DNA from: Incurvaria masculella
Lineage: Eukaryota > Arthropoda > Insecta > Lepidoptera > Incurvariidae
DNA: 64,000 nucleotides
Direction of reading: 5' to 3'
Assembly: GCA_946894095.1 (NCBI GenBank)
Contig: OX335642.1
Span: forward strand, 28,717,021-28,781,020
Part shown: in pieces, positions 36,018 to 46,650 of the stretch
How positions within the stretch are numbered: position 1 is the stretch's first letter
How the letters are laid out: each line of letters opens with the position of its first letter
Made by a program: the position numbers and the translations under genes
Notes under the pieces: model-generated
Told to the model about the DNA's origin: nothing
Databases searched by the model: none
What the model saw: only the letters and a program-made list of their open reading frames with translations

Positions 36018-36639
36018 GTCAATATTGCAAAATGTACAGTCTAGTCGAATATAACCGCCATTTGTAATATATTAGAAACGAAAGTGGTCATTGGCAACTT
36101 GAGTGCATTCGTGCAGTACGATCGCAACATACTTGTTTCGGTTCTTTAATAGGCATTCATCTCTTCATACGTGCTCTTCGATTATGGGTGCTCCGAGTCT
36201 GTTCTTTACAAATGACATGACCTATCTGGCCATGGTAAATTAATCTTGATTGTCCGAGCATGCCAGTTCCCTCTAATTCAATATCTAAATTTGCTTTACC
36301 ATTTTTCATTAATAGCATTTTCTTTTAGATTACTATTATCTCTTTTCATTCTCTTTCTTTCTTGTCTGGCAACCCAACTCCGCTTAATTTAATGTTAAAC
36401 GAATTTCTACTACATTTATTCTACATTCGTGCTTCTTTTTCTGTAACTACCCATGTTTCGTTAACATAGCTAGGATTTGGCACCAGGTCACTGTTAAGGC
36501 AGCTCTACGAGTATGTGTTGATATAATGATCCAGCTTTTCATAACAGAGTACATCATTCACTCTAATCCCAGCAGTCCCTCTCCTTTTTATGTCCATGTT
36601 ACACTTTCCGTCGTTTGAAAGCAGCAGAGCCTCTATTAC
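36018..36639. other. Probable Poxn 3-prime UTR and spacer
   Basis: AT-rich, no gene. I saw no AATAAA close to the stop codon, so the UTR end cannot be placed. Confidence 0.4.
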
Positions 36640-36815
36640 GAGTTACAAATCACTTATCGAAAAATCGCTAAGATCATCGATTCTGTAGGCTTACGCCATC
36701 GAATAGAGCAGGCATTTGAGGGACACTCTAAATCGTCCGTCTATTTATTTTTTTATTTGTGTAGAAACATATTTTTAACAATCTAACCGATTTTTCGATA
36801 AGTGATTTGTAACTC
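36640..36815. mobile_element. Foldback MITE, family W copy 1
   Basis: Perfect 28-bp arms at 36640-36667 and 36788-36815 (GAGTTACAAATCACTTATCG then AAAAATCG). The interior TACGCCATCGAATAGAGCAG matches, reverse-complemented, the copy at 42708-42925. It abuts the TTAA element at 36816. Confidence 0.8.
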
Positions 36816-37201
36816 TTAAGGTGGCCCAACCCGGCGGGCCTAACTCATTCGCGGGCACGGTACAAAACCGTGCTGTTGCGCTCTGGGACCTTCTCTGTTT
36901 CAAAGAATAAGACAGGCTCCGTGATAAGGAAGATGCAACATGTAAACAAAAAAGACAATGTGCATAGTGCATGATTTGGTAAGATTTACGAAAATTTTAA
37001 TTTCATAACGACTTATAGCTAAAAGTAAACTGCGACCGCTGTAGTCAAAAATCTAACAAAAACAAAATAGATCATACATCTTGATTAAATAAGCTATGTC
37101 TGATGACTAATCTTTTTACGATGTTCTTACTTTATCATTGCGTAATCCACCGCCAAAGTTATTGTATAAAACGTGCGAAAAACTCGAACTTTCGGACCTT
37201 A

Positions 37202-38475
37202 TCTCTTATTATTATTATTATTATTATATATATACTTATATAAAAGGGAACGTCTGTCCACATGCACGAGGTAATCTCCGTAACCACAAAACAGATCAAG
37301 ATGCGATTTAAACCAATTTAAAGAGAACATCGCTGGGAACGCTTTAACGTACATACCATTACGCTAAATATCCAAAGGGCTGAGCAATATCAATGAAATT
37401 ACTCTCAAACAAAATTAATACTATGCCGTGGCGTATGGTGGCGTTCACTATTTTCGCACCAATGTTCAGAAAGCGGATGGCGCAGGGCGGAATACCGACT
37501 CTTCTATACGTATTTTGTTCGGGAGGCTGTAGGTTCGAATCCTGGTAGCCTCAATTTTTTTTTTCGTTTTTTTACATTTTATTGTTTATGGGGTCTCGCA
37601 TATAATAATTATAGCATGGATTAGACTTATCTCTACTTATATAAAAGGGAACGTCTGTCCACATGCACGAGGTAATCTCCGTAACCACAAAACAGATCAA
37701 GATGCGATTTAAACCAATTTAAAGAGAACATCGCTGGGAACGCTTTAACGTACATACCATTACGCTAAATATCCAAAGGGCTGAGCAATATCAATGAAAT
37801 TACTCTCAAACAAAATTAATACTATGCCGTGGCGTATGGTGGCGTTCACTATTTTCGCACCAATGTTCAGAAAGTGGATGGCGCAGGGCGGAATACCGAC
37901 TCTTCTATTCGTATTTTGTTCGGGAGGCTGTAGGTTCGAATCCTGGTAGCCTCAATTTTTTTTTTCGTTTTTTTACATTTTATTGTTTATGGGGTCTCGC
38001 ATATAATAATTATAGCATGGATTAGACTTATCTCTACTTATATAAAAGAGAACATCTGTCCACATGTTCGAGGTAAACTCCGTAATAAATATTATATATT
38101 ATATAAAAGGGAACGTCTGTCCACATGCGTTTACAAGTGCAAGAGTTTACAGAAAATATCGCTGGGCTCACTCTAGGATACATACCATCACGCTAAATAT
38201 TCTAAGGGCTGAGCAATATCAATGAAATTACTCTCAAATAAAATTAATACCATCCCGTGGCGCATGACGGCGTCATTTTGCCAGAACCGATTAACAATTT
38301 TCGCGTTAAATGTAGAAAGCCGGTTGGCGTAGCGCGCATAATTGACTGTAAAAGGGAGGCTACAGGTTCTAATCCTGCAATCTCAATTTGTTTTTCTGTT
38401 TTTTTTATCTCGCACATAATTATAACATGGATTCGACATAATAGATCTAATTTTTTTTTTGTTTTTTACATAACA
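37202..38475 (+). repeat. Tandem array of about 400-bp units with tRNA-like boxes
   Basis: Units start at 37202, 37630 and 38031 with TCTCTACTTATATAAAAGGG (the first has a TTA microsatellite inserted); a diverged unit starts near 38093. Units 1 and 2 differ at only about two positions outside the microsatellite. Each has GGATGGCGCAGGGCGG (A-box like) and TGTAGGTTCGAATCCTGG (B box; 37528-37545 in unit 1), followed by a T-run that could end pol III transcription. The third unit is truncated to about 60 bp. Confidence 0.85.
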
Positions 38476-38671
38476 GTTTAATGGCAAAACTATTTTCCTA
38501 AGGAACAATTTTAATTCATGGTAGTCAGTGCGAGAAATTTTGTTCCCGAGTACGGCTGAGTTAATCAATGTTCAAACACGTCACTTTTAGCGAACCGCAT
38601 GGAGTTCCTTCAATACTGTCCATACAAAGTGACGTATTTAATCATACGCTGACGTTAATATTGATATGCAA

Positions 38672-38763
38672 TTTTACAGCGCCATCTCTACCCGGATAGA
38701 GGCGTTTAGCGATTAGAAGTTGGACACCGTTATATTGGTTATATCATAGATGGCGCTGTAAAA
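38672..38763. mobile_element. Short MITE with ACAGCGCCATCT ends
   Basis: Perfect 16-bp inverted ends TTTTACAGCGCCATCT at 38672-38687 and 38748-38763. It is nested in the Helitron insertion. Flanking GAACCGCATGGAGTTCCTT (38590-38608) recurs near 41100. Confidence 0.7.
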
Positions 38764-39159
38764 AGAAATTCTGAAAAGATAAGGCCGATATTCTGCAAAT
38801 ACTTTCCCCGCAACTATTTACTATGGCATTATATAACTTTATAATTATATTATTTGCTTTTGTGTACAAAAACTTTCTATAGGCCAGAACAGGATTAAAT
38901 TAGGCATGGGGAACTATCTTTTGTCTCGAAGAAAATCTTGAAACGTATGAAAAGGTGTATGGGTAACCCATAATATCTTCAAACTAGGTATAAGAAAACG
39001 CACCTGTTTTTTAATGAATAGTTTCTATTGTTTGGTCAAGAATATGAGTTTGGTGTTGGTCATCACTGATTGCATCTATGTATCTTCTTTCCAGACTCGC
39101 TAATTGTACAGACACGCATGGCTTTATTATTCCCGCAAATTTAGGGCTATTGAGTCGTA

Positions 39160-39825
39160 TTCACAACGTATAATAGTATTTTTTTTCCAAAAAATGAAAA
39201 CCATGCATATCGTATAATACTCACAACGTATAATGTTAATGTATAATGTTAATGTAACGTATAATGTATAATGTTATACGTTGTGCATGAATAAAGTTTA
39301 AAAATAAAATTAACTCTTTGCATCATGCAGAACGTATAATAGTCACAACTTATAATATTCCTAACATGAATTCACAAAAAAAGAAAACCATGCAGAACGT
39401 ATAATATGCCAAGAAGCACTGCATAAAGCGCCCTAATGACGATACATTTAAGGCTGAAATTGCTACGAATCGATATTTGTTGAAGAGTAACAATTTGCTA
39501 CAACGCTAATTGAGACGGTCGAAAAGTGCGAGTATACGCTTTAAAAGTATACACATAAGGGCGCTTATCGTATGAAAAGTTTTTGGATTATATGATATGC
39601 ATGGTTTTCTTTTTTTGTTAAATAAATATCATAATATTATACGTTGTGACTATTATACGTTATGCATGGAAAAATAAGAAATTTTATTTTTTAAACTTCT
39701 TCTTCTTAAAATCCATTACGTATAAAATTATACGATCTGCCGATTATACGTTGTGCATGGTTTTAAAATTTTGTTAAAATATGACATTATACGATCTGCA
39801 TATTAGACGTTCTGCCGTTCCCCCC
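39160..39825. mobile_element. Foldback element with clustered CGTATAAT motifs
   Basis: The left third has about seven CGTATAAT copies in direct orientation (39170-39410), the right third about five ATTATACG copies (39635-39800). AAAACCATGCA.AACGTATAAT is mirrored by ATTATACGTT.TGCATGG. The middle is unique. Such subterminal arrays are typical of transposase-binding sites. Confidence 0.65.
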
Positions 39826-40154
39826 TCAGTGGGCCCATTAAGGTAAGAGTGACTTCGAGTTCGGGAGTGAGTTAACTTAAAAATTGCTGGGAAATATATA
39901 ATTAGTTGATATTTAACGACGAATTCGATCTCACTTTTACCTGAATGGGCCTCCATGCAAAATTATGAGAGGGGTGTGCAAATAAGCAGTAGTATGAAAT
40001 GCTTATAAAAGTTCCACGTCTAGCCTGATTCTGCTAACAACTTAAAAGCTACATGAAATAACTCTAAATTACCAGAGCGGTGAGCATTAGGGTGAAATGC
40101 TTATAACTTGAGAACCACTCACCCGATTTATATGCGAATTGTATCTACGTTTGG

Positions 40155-40285
40155 CATCTCTGAGTGCGCTCGAGTTACGGATGGGTGACCGTTTGAGGTG
40201 TTTAGGCTAGCTGTGTTTTGTATAGAGGCATATGTCCAGCAGTGGACGCAATCACGCTGACTGACTGACTGACTGACTGTGTTTT
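40155..40285 (+). mobile_element. Composite retroelement tail with 5S-like C box
   Basis: GAGTTACGGATGGGTGACC (about 40174-40192) resembles the 5S internal promoter; it is followed by AGAGGCATATGTCCAGCAGT (about 40224) and a CTGA microsatellite (40256-40279), the 3-prime tail familiar from lepidopteran RTE-type elements and their SINEs. Confidence 0.55.
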
Positions 40286-40417
40286 GTATGCCACGTAAAA
40301 CTTTTGTTCACCTTTCGTAGGGTTGGGACCTGGGATGATACATGCCATCGCATTGAAGGAATGCATAATCGGGGCATGAATATTGTCGTGTTTTAGATCC
40401 ATTTGAATGTGGAAGTG

Positions 40418-40870
40418 TCATTGCGGGAAGATCCTGGTGAACCTGGTACTCTTCGACAGCCTCTTCTGGTGATGACAATCGTTGGCCACGTATTGGTTAA
40501 AACATTTTGGGAACAGAATAATGTCACAAGGTGCCAGGTTGGGGCTGTATGCAGGATTACTCATAAGTTCGACGTTTTTAACCTTTGAAAATTCGTATGT
40601 CTGCATGGCCGTCTGAGAACTGGCATTGTTGTGATGCAAGATGATGCTGCTTTTACTGTTATTTTTACGGAGTTCGTCATTTACTTCCATCAAACAGATG
40701 GTGTTATACAAATCACTATTCACAGTCTCCAAAGCAACAGTCTGCATGCCTGTCTGTTTCATTTTACGGCGCACATCATTTATCTTTTTGTTGCATAAAG
40801 CTGTCCATCACAAAATTAGTCACAAGATTGACGCGATAGTCGCCTTTCATAGTGTTTCATCGCCAAAAGC
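40418..40870 (-). pseudogene. Mariner-type transposase remnant
   Basis: On the - strand, ILHHNNASSQTAMQTYEFSK and then NPAYSPNLAPCDIILFPKC correspond to the second and third catalytic regions of a mariner transposase of the HHDN-SSHTA type. The second catalytic aspartate is asparagine, and the YSPDLAP motif reads YSPNLAP. The N-terminal two thirds are unrecognisable. It is a different subfamily from the intact copy at 10546, and it lies inside the Helitron insertion. Confidence 0.8.
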
Positions 40871-41688
40871 AGATTGAAGCCGAGCAAGGCTTTGTAAACT
40901 GTCAAATTACACGTAAAATCCTATAAATTCATACTACGAAAATTTTTATAAGTTAATATCATGGTGATATAGACACGAATTTTTTTAAATGACACCACAA
41001 TGCAAAAACAAGTGACAGTAAGACAAAACAAACATGACAAAACAGCCTAAGAACCGATTACACGAAGAGAGGGATGAGTAAACGATGTTCATTTTAGTGA
41101 ACCGCATAGAGTTCCTTTCATACTCTCTATGCAAAGTGACGTGTTTAAGTTGACGTGATTTAGATTTTTTGCCCTTTCGTGCACTCGGCCCTATGCGTTA
41201 TAATACCAAAATATTTAATTAATTTTTCGATATTTTTTAGCTAAGTGGGCAGTTCCGAAAACTTATAGTGTGCCCCACAGAACTGCTTCCTTAATATTCC
41301 GTGGTGTGCCCTATGTATTATAAATGGAAAATGTTATAATATTTCTTATTTCATTAAGGTATATCGGCACCATCCGTTATGATAAAAGAGTAGCAGATAA
41401 ATTACATCGCTATTGACCAGCCTTTTCGACTAGCCACTTTTAGCGACTTTTTATCTTCTAGGAAATAATTCAACTCGACATCAGTCTAAAACGACATGGA
41501 CCCGAGCGGAGCCGGGTACCGCAGCTAGTAACTTAGAAACCAAACACAATTTTACAATACCAATGGTCATCAGACATCTAGTTCGATTAAATAAAGCAAT
41601 TTTGAGCAAAATATTTGGTTTTAGACATGAAATATGGGCGTGATCTTCTTTCCCCTTTTGTATGGGGAGATGACCGGGTTGGGCCACC

Positions 41689-42405
41689 TTAATAGAGACT
41701 GTGTTCTCATTTTTCATGATTGATATGTATGTACAACTCAGTAACGTCGTTTCATTAAAAAAACATTACTATAGTTTTGACCATGTTAACGTTCATAGAT
41801 TGTTTCGATACAATTCATTGTTAGAGACTTTTAATTTTTAAGAAATTTATATTATAAAAAAGTTAGATAAATTATGTCCCAAACAATAATGCAAATAGCC
41901 AGGTCTGAGGAAGTTTTATGTGATTTTATATATATTTGTAGAAAAAACATTAATAATTGCTATAGTACATCACTTCATAGTATAGGTAATATTGATTGTC
42001 TAGCGTCCCACCTTTGTGCTCTGTCCAAGTTGTATTATTCTTTAAGTTATGTGATTATTGTATGTTCTTTGTAAATATTAGATATTAGGTTAACAATAGT
42101 AGTCAAAATATCTGTAATAAAGAAATTGCTGAAATTGCATAAAGAGATCTTGATGATTAAAAATAGTAGAGAAAAAATAAAGTGTTTTATTCACATACTT
42201 TCTAGAAACTTTTTTCTTGTATTGATGTAAACGCCGATTTAAAATATTAATCTATGGAAAAAATATTAGCATTTGTATACATTTATAAAAAATTTAAAAA
42301 AAAAAAAAATTGTCATGTTAATGTAAAATAATAACAAATTTAGGTTTTCCAGGTTAGAAAATACACATATATTTCCGCCAGCATAAATAAAAAATCCTCG
42401 GTGGA
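41689..42405. other. AT-rich spacer
   Basis: No gene; a 66-codon + frame at 41874 is unrecognised. Nothing else seen. Confidence 0.4.
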
Positions 42406-42705
42406 TTGACGCCTCTGACTTTGAACGAATTCAAGCTGCACTGGAGGCGGTCGGGTTCCTGGATGGGTGACCGTCCGACCGTTAAACCTGGCCGGGTTAC
42501 GGATTCGACGTAAAAACTGTGAATCCTCTTGTGGTAGCGTTAACTCCGTCGTACCATCGCTTTAATGAAAGATAGTTCGTATTTTTCATCCATCTCGATG
42601 TAGACGTCCCATACAGGGAAGAACATGACATGTGTCACCTAGTTGCCATGTGGTGTGTTGGGACTAATTTTAGTAGGTGTGGTATTAGCTATCTATGCCT
42701 AGAAC
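42406..42705 (+). mobile_element. 5S-headed SINE, diverged copy
   Basis: GGTTCCTGGATGGGTGACCG (about 42450) is the end of the 5S-like head; CCGGGTTACGGATTCGACG, CCATCGCTTTAATGAA, CACCTAGTTGCCATGTGGTG and GTGGTATTAGCTATCTATGC follow in SINE order. It is much more diverged than the copies at 30737, 32558 and 59383. Confidence 0.7.
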
Positions 42706-42707
42706 CT

Positions 42708-42925
42708 CTATTACGACTTACAAATGTTATCGAAAAATAGCTAAGATCATTCGATTCCGCCGCCCGCCCACGGAGTTTTATGTCTGTGTAGATAGATACA
42801 TATTTTCAACACATTTCTACACTTCTAAACTAATATAAAAATCCATGGACGGGCGATTTAGTGCATTCCTAATTTGCCTGCTCTATTCAATGGTGTAAGC
42901 CTTATCTTAGATAAATATAGAGGCT
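42708..42925. mobile_element. Foldback MITE, family W copy 2
   Basis: CCTCTATTACGACTTACAAA, TTATCGAAAAATAGCTAAGATC and, inverted, TTTGCCTGCTCTATTCAATG match the element at 36640-36815. Confidence 0.7.
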
Positions 42926-43003
42926 CAGTTCGATAAAAAAAACTACCTGGCGGTAAAAATGTAACAAAATAATGACTCTGTTTTTACGATTTAATATTTC
43001 AAG

Positions 43004-43067
43004 ATTTGAAAAAACCTGGATTAACGGATGCAAACTTTGTCTGCGTTAATCCAGGTCTTTTTCAAAT
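43004..43067. repeat. Hairpin with 23-24 bp arms
   Basis: ACCTGGATTAACG and CGTTAATCCAGGT, each extended by TTTGAAAAA, flank a 17-nt loop. Isolated; no surrounding poly-U or gene to suggest a terminator. Confidence 0.7.
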
Positions 43068-43522
43068 GTTGACGGACTTGACCTTGGCGGAATTTTTTTT
43101 AATCATGTAAAAAATATGTAAGGGTTAATGTTTTTAAATGTTTGTTTTCATGTTGAATTTTCGAATGTTATTTATTACAATATTTATTTGAAATATTGAA
43201 AAACATAATAATTATTTAGTTAGATTTTTACTTTTAACGTTAACGGTTTTATTTTAAAATTTCTGTAACGAAATAATAAGGATGTGTTTGTATTTTCATT
43301 AATCCCAATTTGTGTTTTGGATAAAAACGAAATTGCTTTAGATTTTCTGAAGGGTTAACTTAACATAGCAAGTGAAGTAGGAAGTATAATACAGCAAAAA
43401 AAAGTCAAATTTCCCAGATTTAAAATATTTAAGATAATTGAATCAAATTAATTTAAACCAATGAATCTGTTTAAAAAATCAAATAAATATGCAGACTTTT
43501 TACAGAACATAATCAAATCTGA

Positions 43523-43842
43523 GCGGCTCTTAGCTCAGGGGCTTGGAGACTTTCCTTCTATGCCAGGGTCATGGGTATAAAATCCCCGCCCCATGCGTGC
43601 ACAATTTTCTTTCTCATCTCATCTTACTCTGAGTTGTATAAGTGCATTTCGTCACCAATGCGAGTTGTGTTATGGCTCGGAATCCATGTAAAATGTAAGG
43701 TTCCCCTGCTAGGTGGGTGGGTTAGCCTGTCCGGGTTGGTACCATAATGGGATCAAAAGGTAGTCAAAGAGGTAATGACAGTTGTCCGTGTTGTTCATCC
43801 AGCTTGATTTAGCCGTGCAATATAAGGAATGTCCTGGCATAT
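43523..43842 (+). mobile_element. tRNA-headed SINE interrupted by MITE X
   Basis: The head GCGGCTCTTAGCTCAGGGGC and CCAGGGTCATGGGTATAAAA give A and B boxes; the body has AATGCGAGTTGTGTTATGGC, CTGTCCGGGTTGGTACCATA and ATTTAGCCGTGCAATATAAG. The tail stops in GTCCTGGCAT where MITE X copy 5 begins. Confidence 0.75.
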
Positions 43843-44044
43843 GCAGGCCTATTCCTGGAATTCCGTAATCAGGAAACCGTAATCAGGAAAGTCCAGAAAA
43901 CCGCGATTGGATTGGTTAAAAGATTCTGGAGCATAATAAGGGATAATTAAGGTTTTCCGTCGAAAAAATCGCTTTGAAAACATCTATAAAAGCAGTTTGC
44001 TAGACTCAGGATTCCTGATTCCTGATAACGGAATTTCGCCTGCT
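43843..44044. mobile_element. Foldback MITE, family X copy 5
   Basis: It begins GCAGGCCTATTCCTGGAATT and ends TTCCTGATAACGGAATTTCG; the inner TTTTCCGTCGAAAAAATCGC is shared with the other copies. It is inserted in a SINE. Confidence 0.75.
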
Positions 44045-44148
44045 GTTTCCGATGAGCTGTGTTGGACTAATATCTTACGGTTGGACAGCAGTAAAAAAAA
44101 GTTACTTAAGGTTCGATTACAATAAATCAATCTATACAATTAAAAAAA

Positions 44149-44707
44149 AATAACCGACTTCAAAGAAAAAGCACTAAAAAGTAACAAAATAATTGCCATT
44201 TTTGTAGTTACGATTTTTTTTATTTTTTGAGTCGGCGTCAAGAGAACCTTGCCTACCTTGGCTGACACCGACTCAAAAAATAACAAAAATCGTAACTACA
44301 AAAATGGCAATTATTTTGTTACTTTTTAGTGCCTTTTCTTTGAAGTCGGTTTTTTTTTGTTAATTTTTTTTATTTGTTTATTTTTAGTGAATCTAAAATA
44401 CACTTACTAATTTGTACACGTCCTTTCCAATAAAAAAAGAATCACCGAAATCGGTTGGCGTTATATTGAGTTATTCGTCCATTTGTCGCGCACATCTTAA
44501 TACAAATTTAAGACTCGTATGATTTTCTCACGGATATCATTGTCAGAACTTAACCAAATTAAAATGGGACCACTTGGGAAGCACTAGCTTTCATTTCAAA
44601 AAATAATTATCAAAATCAGTTCACCCAGGCAAAAGTAATGAGGTAACAAACATAAAAAAAACATACAGACGAATTGATAACCTCCTCCTTTTTTGAAGTC
44701 GGTTAAA
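44149..44707. mobile_element. Foldback element with 88-bp arms and ACCGACTTCAAA ends
   Basis: Arms 44153-44240 and 44263-44350 are inverted copies with about three differences (ACCGACTTCAAAG, TAACAAAATAATTGCCATTT, GAGTCGG). Farther right, TTTTGAAGTCGGTTAAAAA at 44691-44709 is another inverted end, so the complete element probably spans 44149-44707 with a foldback at one side. Confidence 0.8.
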
Positions 44708-44825
44708 AAGAGGGTGAAAGTGAAATTCAAGGTTAACCCGGCTGGCCAGAGGCTGAACCGAGTATGAACACTAGCTCTATGATGAAAGAAAAAAAAAGGA
44801 TTCTCCATTTGAATACCAGCGCCGG

Positions 44826-45163
44826 TAGTCTCAGTTCTCGCCTAAATCGGCGTTTACGTAACTTCGAAGTTCCGTAAAAACGTCAAACTCCATACAAGGT
44901 TTTAATAGATATTCTGTGGTTTTACTTCTTCAAGCTGTCAAAGTCAAACTCAGACTTCCGATTTGTATGAAAACGCGGAGTGGACGTAAACCGCAACGTC
45001 GACGTATTTACGGCAACAATGAGTAAGCTGTCAAATCAAACTCGGACTCGCAAATGTTAGTTCGCTTAACGCCCACTGCGCGCGCTCTTCAATTTCTCCA
45101 TACATTTGAAAACGCCTGTCGATCGGTTTGCCGTAAACGCCAATTTAGGTGAGAACTCAGACT
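44826..45163. mobile_element. Foldback MITE with TTCTCGCCTAAAT ends
   Basis: Arms 44826-44857 and 45132-45163 agree at 29 of 32 positions inverted (AGTCTCAGTTCTCGCCTAAA against AGTCTGAGTTCTCACCTAAA). The interior is unique with GTCAAACTC repeated. Confidence 0.75.
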
Positions 45164-45564
45164 GCCCACTCTGGTTACCACCACCACACTGCATTGCGAT
45201 ATTCTCCTTGAAATAAAATAAAGGCCAATTTTTTATCTGCCTTCAGATTCGACCCCCGAAATAAGTGGGTTTGTGTTGACAGGTTATCCTACGGTAAGTC
45301 ATAATCACAAGATGAAACAAAATATATGCCTACATAATCGTTAGATGGTGACTCTTATTAAAATAATAACCACATTATGCGGCCATGAAAGTGCGCAATG
45401 GTAGAACCACTGTGGAAGGTGGAATAATAACATAATATGAACACACGATTTGCAATTCAGTTACTTAGTTGATCGGTAGAGCTACTTTTATGTAACATTT
45501 CACGACACCGTCTCAAAGCGTGGTAAGTCACGAATATGGCTGCCGTAAAAAAATGTTATTTGCT

Positions 45565-45800
45565 CGGAAAGCAGTGCCTTGTGCCAGACCCGGTCAAATG
45601 CTTTCGCGATATTCAGACCGATAGCCATACCTTCGCCATCATTTTCGCATCTCCAATCTCATGTGAGATGGAGATCCCTAGCAGATCGATTCGGACGAAA
45701 GCCGTTGTGGTGATCGCTGAGTTAATTTATTATGCGCTCTATCACTTTGCAAAGAAGAGAGGCAATGGCTATAGGTCGGTCGTGAGCCGGATTTGATCCT
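45565..45800 (-). pseudogene. Relic of the first LINE family (RT region)
   Basis: CAGTGCCTTGTGCCAGACCC, then GGTCAAATGCTTTCGC, and AGCAGATCGATTCGGACG match 2526-2790 of the LINE at 1365-5020, the part encoding AKAFDRVWHKALISKL upstream of YADD. An internal deletion and stops are present. Confidence 0.85.
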
Positions 45801-46424
45801 GAAGGTTAGATCTTTGTCATTACCATGGTATTAGCACTCGGTTGTAACGAAATATGAAATTAAAATGACATTTAAAAATAGATTTAATCTTATCGTCGGG
45901 TACGTACTTGTAATAGATGAATAATGAATAGATGTATTAGAAGAGAAGGAAATAACCGTGGTCTTACTTTATGTCTATTAATCGCCTCTGCCAACCCATT
46001 CAGGAAAGGGAGTGCTGGTATGTGCGAGTGAAAAAATTTAAAATCAATTTAGATTTTTTTGTGAAATTCAGTCTCAGGCCGTTTCTAAACAAACCTCTCG
46101 CCTAGACGCAGAAGTGGTGAAGTTGGCGCGAAATGCGTTTATAATAGTCTACTCATGTCCACTAACGACAGGTTGCGTCTGAATTGATTAAAAATCGAAG
46201 TAATTACAAGACCCGAGCGACATTAGTCGCAGAGCGGGAAAATTACAAGTGTGACCGTAATGGCGGCGTATGCAAAACTTGAATGTGCATATTATGGAAA
46301 TGCGGAAAATGCCAATCACGGAGGCGACGCGTTTTTTCTCGTGGTTAGAGGGTATTTCCGTGTGAAATTTTAATTCCGTTGTTTCGAGATATTTTGAAAT
46401 GTAAGTTTATGATATACTACACCC

Positions 46425-46650
46425 CGTCATGATATTAGCCCAATACACCGCATTCCCGAACGAATTAAGCGTTATGCCATGACCTTCTCTTTATGAGCAC
46501 GACTACACTGAATTTTTTTTATAGACGCTTCGACCGCCTTTTCGTGCAATGCGATGGTACTAACTGGGATGGGTTTTACCCTTCCACCTAGTAAGGAAAG
46601 GGGAACCACAGTTCGACATGGATTCTGAACCGTGGAACAACTATTTTTGA
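46425..46650 (-). mobile_element. SINE body, headless
   Basis: GATATTAGCCCAATACACCG, GTTATGCCATGACCTTCTC, TGCAATGCGATGGTACTAAC, CCACCTAGTAAGGAAAGGGG follow the SINE body on the - strand; the head is absent. Confidence 0.7.

Larger units (their letters stand above)
37202..41528 (+). mobile_element. Helitron-like insertion, 4327 bp, composite
   Basis: It starts TCTCTTATTATT and ends with hairpin ACCCGAGCGGAGCCGGGT (41500-41517), seven bases, then CTAG (41525-41528). Removing it restores the host element exactly as A/T with no target duplication. TC start, CTAG end, a subterminal hairpin and insertion between A and T are Helitron hallmarks. No Rep/helicase gene is inside, so it is non-autonomous. 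It carries tandem units at its 5-prime side, several nested elements and a mariner relic. Confidence 0.82.
36820..41688. mobile_element. TTAA-flanked element split by a Helitron-like insertion
   Basis: Left part 36820-37201 (382 bp) and right part 41529-41688 (160 bp) match the uninterrupted copy at 56756-57297 from end to end; 382 plus 160 equals its 542 bp. Ends are GGTGGCCCAACC inverted repeats with TTAA outside (36816-36819, 41689-41692). The break falls between A and T of TTATAACTTAG. TTAA targets suggest a piggyBac-type non-autonomous element. Confidence 0.88.

Noticed and set aside
37473..37554. Possible genuine tRNA gene (also in the next unit)
   Set aside because: B box is good but acceptor and anticodon stems do not pair convincingly; it is a tRNA-like module of a repeat.
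37202..38475. CRISPR-like array
   Set aside because: Repeats are about 400 bp with no spacers, and the organism is an animal.
43004..43067. Hairpin as terminator or microRNA precursor
   Set aside because: No expression evidence, arms too short and loop not typical of a precursor.
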